From: Sphingobium sp. BYY-5
GTDB taxonomy: Bacteria; Pseudomonadota; Alphaproteobacteria; Sphingomonadales; Sphingomonadaceae
Length of the DNA: 64,000 nucleotides
Direction of reading: 5' to 3'
Assembly (NCBI RefSeq): GCF_022758885.1
Contig: NZ_JALEBH010000002.1
Coordinates: 124,001 to 188,000 of the forward strand
Below, one piece after another: positions 41,133 through 48,712 of this stretch. A program made the position numbers and the translations under genes. The notes below the pieces were generated by a model that saw only the letters and a list, made by a program, of their open reading frames with translations, did not search any database and was not told where the DNA came from. Numbering within the stretch: the stretch's first letter is position 1; every line of letters starts with the position of its first letter.

Positions 41133-42434
41133 ATGCCAAGTCGCCGTGACCTCTTGACTGCTGCTGCCCTCACGTCTGCGTTGGCGTTTGCAGGAGGTGT
41201 GCAGGATCGAGCAGATGGTGCCACGCTAGATCTGCCGACAAATCTCAGTTTTGAAGCGCTGCAGCAAAGGCTGGCTGATCTCTACGATGTCGATCGGAGC
41301 ATCGTGACTTTCGACGCAGCTTATTATGGCGCGATGACGAAGCCGGTGCAGGCCGTCTATGTCGAGAAGACAGGCTGGATGAACCGGCACAATTCCACTT
41401 TCTTGCGCAGCGCCGTCGCTGGCGCTCCGCGCGATGCGGAATTGGATAAATCCCGTGATGCAGTTGCGCAGATGATCGGCGCGCAGCCGGAAGAAATCGC
41501 GCTGGCAGGGGGCGGAACAGAAGCGCTCTACGCCCTGATCGCCAACTATGGTCTGCTCAATGCCGGCGATGCGGTTCTCTATTGCGACGTCGATTATGAT
41601 GAAATGCAATATGCGATGGACTATCTGGAAAAGAGCCGGGGCGCCAAGGTTGTACGCTTTTCGCTACCCGAACCTCATACGCGCGCCAATATCCTGGCAG
41701 CCTATGAGAAGGTTCTGAAGGAAACGCCGCGGGCCAAGCTGCTCCTGCTGACCCACGTCTCTAATCGCAATGGCCTCATCCCGCCTATCAGGGAAATCAT
41801 CGCCATGGCGAAGGCCCGGGGCGTGGACGTTATTCTTGATAGTGCGCAGGCCGTCGGCCAGATGCCCTTCGATGTCGAAGATACAGGCGCCGATTTCATC
41901 GGTTTCTCCCTCCACAAGTGGCTGGCCGCTCCGTTGGGAACCGGCGCCGTCTATATCCGCAAGGAGCGGCAGAAGGATATTCTGCCTTGGCTGGGAAACC
42001 GGATCCATTCGGCTGATGATATTCGCTCTCATATCCCCACCAGTACGGTCGATTTTGCCGCGCGGCTCACAATTCCCACGGCGATCGAGGTGCAGAAGCA
42101 GATTGGGATCGAACGCAAGTTTGCGCATTTGCGCGCGCTGCGGGACTACTGGTATTTCCGCGCGGGCGAAGTAAAGGGCGTCGAGTTAATGCTGCCGTCC
42201 GAAAAGGATAATTATGGGGCGATCAGCGCGTTCCGCCTCCCGGGCATGAAGACGAATGACGAGGCTAGGAAAGCGCAAGCCATGTTCATCGAGAAATACA
42301 AGCTGCTGGTGGTTGCCAAGGCGGGCCTTGCTTCCGGTCCGCTGCTCCGGGCCACCCCTGCGCTCTTCAACAATAGCGGCGAGTTGGATCGACTGGTTTC
42401 TGCCATCCAGAAGGAGCGTAATTTCTTCATTTGA
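41133..42434 (+). CDS. Tat-exported class V aminotransferase-fold protein
   Basis: 433 residues from ATG 41133, preceded by AGGGAA; the frame is open from 41073. The N-terminus SRRDLLTAAALTSALAFAGG is a twin-arginine signal. The PLP fold is of the isopenicillin-N-epimerase/cysteine-desulfurase type: GGGTEALYALI, THVSNRNGLIPPI, VDVILDSAQAVGQMPFD and the Schiff-base Lys in SLHKWLAAPLGTG. PLP would have to be bound before folded export. Reaction unknown (desulfurase, epimerase or lyase). It stands alone, with lower GC than its neighbours to the eye. The 249-bp region upstream shows only the small palindrome CTCAACAGTTGAG at 41043-41055. Confidence 0.85.
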   Translation: MPSRRDLLTAAALTSALAFAGGVQDRADGATLDLPTNLSFEALQQRLADLYDVDRSIVTFDAAYYGAMTKPVQAVYVEKTGWMNRHNSTFLRSAVAGAPRDAELDKSRDAVAQMIGAQPEEIALAGGGTEALYALIANYGLLNAGDAVLYCDVDYDEMQYAMDYLEKSRGAKVVRFSLPEPHTRANILAAYEKVLKETPRAKLLLLTHVSNRNGLIPPIREIIAMAKARGVDVILDSAQAVGQMPFDVEDTGADFIGFSLHKWLAAPLGTGAVYIRKERQKDILPWLGNRIHSADDIRSHIPTSTVDFAARLTIPTAIEVQKQIGIERKFAHLRALRDYWYFRAGEVKGVELMLPSEKDNYGAISAFRLPGMKTNDEARKAQAMFIEKYKLLVVAKAGLASGPLLRATPALFNNSGELDRLVSAIQKERNFFI

Positions 42435-42631
42435 TGTATTTGCGTCCATCAACATGGTGCGACAGGAAAAAAGGGGGCCTGGAGATCATGGCCTGGGACG
42501 TTCCCCGGCAGTCTTGCGACCAAACTCCACGCTCTTGTTGACTTTGGATGCGGGAACCAGATTATTTTTCTGGCCCTTTGGCGAGTTAAATTCTCTCTCT
42601 TCCTCCTGAATTGCTCCACACCGTTGCAACC

Positions 42632-42650
42632 CAAAAGCCCTTCGCTTTTG
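42632..42650. terminator. Bidirectional hairpin between convergent genes
   Basis: CAAAAGC-CCTTC-GCTTTTG has a 7-bp stem whose outer part gives A- and T-runs on both strands. It lies 7 bp past the nucleoside hydrolase stop, and about 200 bp past the aminotransferase stop. Confidence 0.55.
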
Positions 42651-42657
42651 TTCGGAC

Positions 42658-43815
42658 TTATTTTGATTTCGGTTTCTTATTATTGCTGTTCGCGATCAGC
42701 CTGGCGATAAGCGCCTCAAAACGCGGAACGTCGATGGACCGGATCACTTCTGCAGGCTGTTCTCCGAGGCCCGGCTGGTAGCCCGCCCGCCAGGACAGCA
42801 GGTCGCCATAGCTGGCGCCGAACTGCGTGTTATAGTCGACATATAATGTCTCCTGCTCCGTCACGAGCGACGGGTCCAGCCACACCGCGGCGGCGATTTC
42901 ATCCCACATCGGAAAACCGGGTTCCCCGCCCGCGATAAACTTGCCCAGTTCAGGACTCGCTGCCTTGGAAAGGCGATCGATCAGGCCCGTAGTCAACTGC
43001 GTCGCCGTGGCCGGATCGGCCGGCACGACGGTAATCTTCTTCCATGGACTGCGCGACACGATGCTCGCCGCCTCCGGATCGAAGCGGATGTTGAATTCCC
43101 GCCGGGGGGAATTGACGAACTCCCGCGCGAACTCGGCGGCGGAGCGATTGTCGAGCATCTGATGGGGGTTGAAGCTGCCGCCCATATAGACCAGTTCCTT
43201 GGCCAGGCTTGCGAATTGCGGATCGAGCCGCTGCGCCAGGGCCAGGTTTGTCATCGGCCCGCCTTCGATGATGGTGATCTGGCCGGGATATTTATGGACC
43301 ATTCGGATCATGAAATTCGCGGCTATCTCCGGGGATGGCTTTGTCGTCGGATTGCCCCAGGGCAGGTCCACCGGATCATTCGGGCCATAATAAGCCGGCG
43401 TGCTTTGCTGGGTCGGCTCGACCCATTTCTTCATCCAGGCGCCCTTCCACGTCAGCTTGCCGTAGAGCGCTTCCCATCGATTTGTCTGCTCCTCGCTATT
43501 GAGGAGAGGATAGGTGGCGCCGGGCACCACGGGCACATCGGTGCGCTTCACCAGTTCCAGACCGCGCAGGGCGGTGGTCGTCGCGCGGTTAACCCACACA
43601 TTGCCCGATATGGTCGTGACGCCCAGCACATCCACCTTGTCCGATTCCAGCAGCATCATGTGCATCAGGCCGAAGCCATCATCGTCGATGATCAGCTTTT
43701 GCCGCTCGCCCTGCGCGTTAACGGGGACGGCAACAAAACCGAGGAAAAAAGGCACGAACAGGAGGAGTTGCATAACCGCGCGGGCGAGGGTTCGTCGGTT
43801 CCTGATTTTCAACAT
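42658..43815 (-). CDS. Exported nucleoside-hydrolase-like protein with altered metal motif
   Basis: 385 residues with a signal peptide (hydrophobic ~13-33, cleavage near VNAQG). The fold follows inosine/uridine nucleoside hydrolases: LGVTTISGNVWVNRATTTALRGLEL, VPVVPGATYPL, GPMTNLALA, VYMGGSF, EFNIRFDPEAA and the late MWDEIAAAVWLDP. The N-terminal calcium motif, normally D-x-D-x-G-x-D-D, reads IIDDDGFGLMHMM (Asp44-46), so the second Asp pair is Leu-Met. Either it is a divergent subfamily with other ligands or it is inactive. Probable substrates are ribonucleosides in the periplasm. Confidence 0.82.
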   Translation of the reverse strand: MLKIRNRRTLARAVMQLLLFVPFFLGFVAVPVNAQGERQKLIIDDDGFGLMHMMLLESDKVDVLGVTTISGNVWVNRATTTALRGLELVKRTDVPVVPGATYPLLNSEEQTNRWEALYGKLTWKGAWMKKWVEPTQQSTPAYYGPNDPVDLPWGNPTTKPSPEIAANFMIRMVHKYPGQITIIEGGPMTNLALAQRLDPQFASLAKELVYMGGSFNPHQMLDNRSAAEFAREFVNSPRREFNIRFDPEAASIVSRSPWKKITVVPADPATATQLTTGLIDRLSKAASPELGKFIAGGEPGFPMWDEIAAAVWLDPSLVTEQETLYVDYNTQFGASYGDLLSWRAGYQPGLGEQPAEVIRSIDVPRFEALIARLIANSNNKKPKSK

Positions 43816-43907
43816 TAACCGTCCTTGCCTGGCCCGGGGACCGAGAATGCGTTAAAATACTGGCGCTACCCGACGCCGAGCTTTCCCATGCCGACGCACA
43901 CGTGACA

Positions 43908-43917
43908 GCGCTAGCGC
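43908..43917. promoter_or_regulatory. LacI-like half-palindrome upstream of the nucleoside hydrolase
   Basis: GCGCTAGCGC is a perfect 10-bp palindrome inside TGACAGCGCTAGCGCAAT, which resembles a LacI-family operator with one intact TGACAGCGCT half. It is 93 bp upstream of the gene start. No LacI-type gene is in the window. Confidence 0.25.
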
Positions 43918-44035
43918 AATCATTATCATCCTGCGTTGCAAAAATTCGAACGTGCCCTGACTGAGCCAACCGTCATTCGGCGCGAAGGCGATCGAGCCTT
44001 AACGCTGGCTCGAGAGAGTAGCGATTCGCCTCGCC

Positions 44036-44188
44036 CAGCCAGCCATCGAAATAGACAAGACCACACCGATCGGTCATGTCGGTGACCCTTCCGAAGTAGC
44101 AGCTGCGGCAGCGTTCCTTGCCTCATCCGACAGCAGCTTCATGACCGGGAGCGAGCTGTTCACCGATGGCGGACTGGCTCAGATCTAA
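44036..44188 (+). pseudogene. C-terminal remnant of a short-chain dehydrogenase/reductase
   Basis: The frame reads [20 protein letters not shown] followed by [20 protein letters not shown] and [10 protein letters not shown], then TAA: the typical last 50 residues of an SDR (P-x-G-R-x-G-x-P-x-E region, A-x-F-L-A-S-x, T-G-x-x-L-x-x-D-G-G). Nothing upstream contains the cofactor-binding or YxxxK parts, so this is a truncated copy. Confidence 0.75.
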
Positions 44189-44354
44189 GCCATCGACGCA
44201 TTCCTTTCGCGCGGGCTCGCCTTATGGCGAGCCCGCGCCCGGCAGCGGGAAAAGGCGAAATCGCGGAAAACTTCATCGCAATCGCTTTTTTGATCGACGA
44301 TGTTCGCTTCGGAGAACCGTAGCAGGTTGACCGAATGACTGGGTCGTTCCCTGT

Positions 44355-44444
44355 CACCTCAATGGTGGCGAGCCCTTCTGCCTCGGGGATGTCGCGAAAC
44401 ATGTTGCCGAGCGGCGCGGCGCCGAAGCGAGCTTGCGGCCGATC
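44355..44444 (-). pseudogene. N-terminal remnant of an aldo/keto reductase
   Basis: The minus strand reads DRPQARFGAAPLGNMFRDIP and continues EAEGLATIEV, matching the beginning of aldo/keto reductases of the aldose-dehydrogenase type (G-F-G-A-A-P-L-G-N-L-Y-R...A). After this the similarity stops: the expected AWDAGIRYFDTAP segment is absent. Confidence 0.6.
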
Positions 44445-44470
44445 ATATCCTTGATTGCCAGGGGCTGTTC

Positions 44471-44737
44471 TTACTGCGCCTGCTTCAACCGAGTGTGTGC
44501 CGCGGCTTCCTCAATCACTGCGGCAACAGCCTTGGGGTTGGAGATATATATGGCATGGCTGCCTGCAACCTCGCGAATTGTTGCGCCGGCGCGCTGGGCC
44601 ATGGCGCGCCGCCCCGGGGGCGGGATGGTCCGGTCGTCGGCGGACACCAGATACCAGCTCGGTCTGGTCTTCCATGCCGGCACGCTGATCGTGCCCCCGA
44701 GTGCGTGGACGCCCCAGGACTGCTGCGAGTCTGCCAT
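44471..44737 (-). pseudogene. C-terminal remnant of an alpha/beta hydrolase
   Basis: The minus strand reads SQQSWGVHALGGTISVPAWK, TRPSWYLVSADDRTIPPPGR, REVAGSHAIYISNPKAVAAV and ends RLKQAQ, stop at 44471. This is the last ~85 residues of a common alpha/beta hydrolase family, including the acidic residue (ADDRTIPP) and catalytic His (GSHA). The N-terminal two thirds are missing; the break at ~44737 coincides with the start of the truncated regulator on the other strand. Confidence 0.7.
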
Positions 44738-45272
44738 GATCCTGGTCGGCGAAGCGACCAACGGTGCGGAAGCCGTGGCGGCATTCCATAGTCTTCGCCC
44801 GGACATCACGCTCATGGATCTTCAGATGCCGGTGTGCAGCGGCATCGAGGCGATAGCGCAGATCCGGGTACAAGCGCCGAGCGCACGCATTATCGTTCTC
44901 ACCACCTATGACGGCGACGTGCAGGCATTGCGGGCGCTGACGGCGGGAGCCAGCGGCTATCTGCTCAAGAGTTCGCTGCGCAAGGAACTGCTGGAAACGA
45001 TCCGTACCGTCCACGCCGGAAGGCGTTACGTGCCGCCCGACGTTGCCCAGCAGATCGCGATTCACGCCGCTGAGGAGCCGCTGACCGATCGCGAGGTCTC
45101 CATCCTCGAATTTGTCGCGGCGGGCAAGGCCAACAAGGTCATCGCCTGGGAATTGTCTCTCTCCGAGGACACGGTGAAGGGCCATCTGCGAAGCATATAT
45201 TCCAAATTTGACGTCAAAGATCGTACCCAGGCCGTGACGGTTAGTTTGCGCAGGGGCATCATCACGCTTTGA
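44736..45272 (+). pseudogene. NarL-type response regulator lacking its N-terminus
   Basis: From MILVGEATNGAEAVAAFHSL the frame is a NarL/LuxR response regulator: phospho-acceptor in ITLMDLQMPVCSG, VLTTYDGD, GASGYLLKSSLRKELLE, and a LuxR HTH (LTDREVSILEFVAAGKANKVIAWELSLSEDTVKGHLRSIYSKFDV). The first ~35 residues with beta-1 and the acidic pair are absent; upstream the frame runs through the antisense of a hydrolase remnant. The HTH might still be made, but normal phosphorylation is unlikely. Confidence 0.75.
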
Positions 45273-45380
45273 TTTGCGATCACGCTCGGTGCGACCGGTG
45301 CGGCGCTCCCTTACATGGGGAGATTCTATGGCCCCAAATGATCGTTACCTACCAACCTGGCGCCGGCATAATATGAAAAG

Positions 45381-45421
45381 GGAGTGAAGAATCGCGTGGG
45401 TTCTCCACTCCTTGTCATTCC
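45381..45421 (-). terminator. Terminator of the TonB-receptor gene at 45431-48304
   Basis: On the minus strand GGAGTG-G-AGAA pairs with TTCT-T-CACTCC (11 bp with a G-T wobble) around a 9-nt loop and is followed by CTTTTCATATT. It begins about 10 bp after the receptor stop codon. A good intrinsic terminator. Confidence 0.65.
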
Positions 45422-45430
45422 GATGGCCGC

Positions 45431-48304
45431 TCAATTGGTCTTGAAGCGCACGCCTACCCGGAAGGACCGGCCCAGCAGGTCGCTGAAGGTCGAGTTGGCC
45501 GACAGGCCGCTTTCCGGCAGCAGGATCGGGTCTTTGTCGAACAGGTTGGTGATGTTGAAGAAGAGTTGTCCATCGGACCCGCCGACTTTGATCTTCGCGG
45601 TGAAGTTGAGGTCGGTGTAGAAAGTGCCGTTGATATGGTTGCTGTCGATCGTCGGATTGGCCGCTGTGCTGGCCGGGCAGGCCGTCGTGCAGACGACATA
45701 GGTATTGTTATAGGTGCCCGAACTGACGCCGCGTCCGACCGCCGTGATCGAGTAGTTGGGCGTGTCGAAGGTGGCGGAGAGACGGAAGATCCAGTCGGGC
45801 GTGCCGCTGAGCTGGCCGCTATTCTGCCCGACCGAATCGATCGGCACCGACACGCCGTTGTCGATCAGATTTTCCAGATAGTTGGTCGCCGTGCCACGCA
45901 GGGTCAGGCTGCTGGAACTATTGTTGAAAATCTGGTCGAGCGGCAGGCGGTAGCTGGCTTCATAATCGATGCCACGCACCTTGATCTTGGCAAAGTTGAA
46001 CGGACTGGCCGAGACGAAATAATCGCGCACGCCATCCGGATCGGCGACGATGGCGTTGCAGAAGGATTGCAGTCCTTCGGTGCAGCGCTGGGCGATGTCG
46101 TCCGCAAAGAATTGACTGATCGCATCCTTTACCTTGGTGCGGAACCAGTCGACCGAGAAGGAGAAGCCCGGCAGGAAACGCGGCTGAAGCACTGCGCCCA
46201 GCGTCAGCGTGTCGGCCTTTTCAGGCTTGAGCGCCAGATTGCCGGTGGTGAGTTCGCGGAAGGTCTTGCCGGCAAATTGGCCATAGGCCGAAGCGGTGCT
46301 GAAGGTGTTGGAGCGTGACGTGCCCGACTGGAACAGTTCGTTGAGGTTGGGCGCACGAATGTCGCGCGAACGGGTGCCGCGCAGGCGGATGTCCTCGATC
46401 GGCTGCCAGGTCAGGCCCGCCTTCCAGGTGGCGACCGTGCCCGATGTCGAATAGTCGGTCACGCGCGCCGCGCCGTTGAACTCTGCGCCCAGGCCCAGCG
46501 GGACGACGGTTTCCAGATAGGCTTCCTTGACATTGTAATTGCCAAAGGTGGGCCGGAAATTGCCGACCGACCAGCCGGCCTGATATTCGATGGGGACGTA
46601 ACCGGATACTTCTTCCTTGCGATATTCGCCGCCGATCGCCACGCTGACATCACCCGCCCAGGTAGCGAAGGGCGTGGTCGACAGGTTGACGCCCGCAACC
46701 GTCTGCTTGAACTTCTGGTCGCGATAGGGATCGCCCATCACCCAGTCGACCGCCGCGGGATTGGCGACGCCAACGCCCAGCCGGTTCAGGGGAATGCAGC
46801 CATTGCCCGTATCGGTCAGGGTCGATCGGCAGACGATCGTCCCGGCCGCGACGCCCAACTGATTGCCTGCCGGCGCGAACACCGCATCGGTCGCCAGCGC
46901 CAGGCGCGACGTGTTCATGATGTCGCGCAGCAACTCATGCGTGTCGGTCTGGCCATATTGTGCATAGGCGTCCCACACCGCCTTGTTGCCGAACATCTGG
47001 AACTCGCCGCCCGCACCGATGGTGTAGCGCTGCGTTTCGCGCGTGCTATTATTCTTGCGATAGGGCAGATCGGCGGCGGAGGTGCCGAGCGTGACGTTCG
47101 TAACGCCGGTGAGCGCGGTGCGGCCGAGCGCCTGGACCAGATAGGCATTGTCGCCGGTCAGAGTGAAGGTCGCCGCCTGCGGACCGGCGTTGAACAGCGT
47201 CTTGTTCCAGTTGTACGACGCTTCGCCATAGACTTCGATCCAGTCGGCCAGTTCATAGCTGAGGCGGCCGAACACGCCGCGGCGGTCATCCGTCGCGTCG
47301 AGGCCGATACGGCGCGACGTGTCGTTGATCTGCCAATCGCCGCCCACGGTCTGCGATGCGTCGGTCAGCGACCCGAACTGATATTGTTTGGCGACGCCGC
47401 CCTGGTCGAAATAGGTGCCACGCAGCGCCGTCGATCCGCCGGTTTGCGAGCGGATGATGCTGCCCGGCGTAGTGTTCCAGGTGCCCGCGCCGCGCACGAC
47501 AAGGTTTTGCGGCTGGCCGTTGGTGGCGGTGTAGTTGGGGTTGACGATGGTGCGATAACCCAACTGGTTCCAGTCGCGATCGACCTCGAAAATGCCGTCG
47601 CGATGCGCATATTCGCCCGCGAGCAGGATATGGCCGCGCCCACCGGCGAAGCTCTTCCCGATCGCGCCGGAGAAGCTGTAGTTGAAACCGTCGCCCTTGT
47701 CGGTGATGCCGGTGTCGGCATCGACCTTGATGCCTTCGAACTTCTTGTCGAGCACATAGTTGACGACGCCCGCCACCGCGTCCGACCCATAGGCGGCCGA
47801 TGCGCCGCCGGTGACGATCTCGACGCTCTTCACCAGCGATTGGGGGAAGGTGTTGATGTCGACCAGTCCGGTGATGGTCGAGCCGACCGAGCGGCGGCCG
47901 TCGAGCAGCACCAGCGTACGCACCTCGCCCAGGTTGCGCAGGTTCATCGTGTTGATGCCGGCCAGGCCCGAACTGATCGCCAGGCGCGAATTGGCCGGGC
48001 GGGTGCTGCCCGCCAGCGCCGGGATCTGATTGACGAAGTCGGCGATATTATTGGTCGGCGACTGGTTCTGAATATCCTCGCGCGTCATCACGGTGAGGGG
48101 CGTGGGCGACTGGAAGCCGTCGCGCACGATGCGGGTGCCGGTCACGACGATCTGGTCCACTGGCGCAGCTTCGGCGCTTTGCTGGGGGGCGGTCGTTTCC
48201 TGTGCCAGCGCCGGTGCGCCCTGGACCAGGGCCAGGGCGGTCATCGCCAGGCCAAGACCGTGTTGACGGCCGAAAGACCGACGCATTCGCCTGAAATCAC
48301 GCAT
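45431..48304 (-). CDS. TonB-dependent receptor of the cell-wall salvage region
   Basis: 957 residues with a signal peptide (cleavage near PALAQE). Plug: IVVTGTRIVRDGFQSPTPLTVM, NLRNLGEVRTLVLLDGRR, EIVTGGASAAYGSDAVAGVVNYVLD. Barrel: GGEYRKEEVSGYVP, GTRSRDIRAPNLNELFQSG, ITNLFDKDPILL, end VRFKTN. It belongs to the same subfamily as the receptor at 8083-11055, including the C-terminal CTTACPAS loop. It diverges from the penicillin-acylase-family gene across 408 bp. A muropeptide or acylated ligand is possible from context only. Confidence 0.95.
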   Translation of the reverse strand: MRDFRRMRRSFGRQHGLGLAMTALALVQGAPALAQETTAPQQSAEAAPVDQIVVTGTRIVRDGFQSPTPLTVMTREDIQNQSPTNNIADFVNQIPALAGSTRPANSRLAISSGLAGINTMNLRNLGEVRTLVLLDGRRSVGSTITGLVDINTFPQSLVKSVEIVTGGASAAYGSDAVAGVVNYVLDKKFEGIKVDADTGITDKGDGFNYSFSGAIGKSFAGGRGHILLAGEYAHRDGIFEVDRDWNQLGYRTIVNPNYTATNGQPQNLVVRGAGTWNTTPGSIIRSQTGGSTALRGTYFDQGGVAKQYQFGSLTDASQTVGGDWQINDTSRRIGLDATDDRRGVFGRLSYELADWIEVYGEASYNWNKTLFNAGPQAATFTLTGDNAYLVQALGRTALTGVTNVTLGTSAADLPYRKNNSTRETQRYTIGAGGEFQMFGNKAVWDAYAQYGQTDTHELLRDIMNTSRLALATDAVFAPAGNQLGVAAGTIVCRSTLTDTGNGCIPLNRLGVGVANPAAVDWVMGDPYRDQKFKQTVAGVNLSTTPFATWAGDVSVAIGGEYRKEEVSGYVPIEYQAGWSVGNFRPTFGNYNVKEAYLETVVPLGLGAEFNGAARVTDYSTSGTVATWKAGLTWQPIEDIRLRGTRSRDIRAPNLNELFQSGTSRSNTFSTASAYGQFAGKTFRELTTGNLALKPEKADTLTLGAVLQPRFLPGFSFSVDWFRTKVKDAISQFFADDIAQRCTEGLQSFCNAIVADPDGVRDYFVSASPFNFAKIKVRGIDYEASYRLPLDQIFNNSSSSLTLRGTATNYLENLIDNGVSVPIDSVGQNSGQLSGTPDWIFRLSATFDTPNYSITAVGRGVSSGTYNNTYVVCTTACPASTAANPTIDSNHINGTFYTDLNFTAKIKVGGSDGQLFFNITNLFDKDPILLPESGLSANSTFSDLLGRSFRVGVRFKTN

Positions 48305-48536
48305 GTATAAACCCCCTTATCAGAGGGTGGAGCTGCACGCAGTTGCTGCGCGCGCGACGTCAGAGCGCCGATCTGGCCCGACCCTTCCCTTCACCATATG
48401 ACCGCAAGGCAGGCGTTCTTGCCTTCTGCCGTTCCCCGCCATGCCGTCACCACAACCCCGGCACGCCCCGCTTGACGAGCAGGGAAAGCCGGTTCCATGA
48501 CGGGAAGGTTACAGGGTGGCCGCCGCTGGTCAATAG

Positions 48537-48551
48537 ATTTGGTATTACTTT
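48537..48551. promoter_or_regulatory. TGGTATT box in the receptor/acylase divergent region
   Basis: ATTTGGTATTACTTT lies in the 408-bp region between the receptor gene (minus) and the acylase gene (plus). The same ATTTGGTATT block occurs at 58191-58200 before the D-lactate dehydrogenase gene, and TGGTATTATT at 58130. The rest of 48305-48712 shows only weak hairpins, one beside the receptor start. Confidence 0.35.
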
Positions 48552-48712
48552 GATCGTATAAAGGTATAGCCCAAGGGAATGGCGGGCGGGCCTATGCCGA
48601 CCGTGACGGCCAGCGGATAGCTTGCAGTTATAGGCGGTGGTCGGCTTACTATAGCCCCGCCTCACCATCCTGCGATAGTCGTTACATTCCAATTTCCTGG
48701 ACAAGGGAGACT

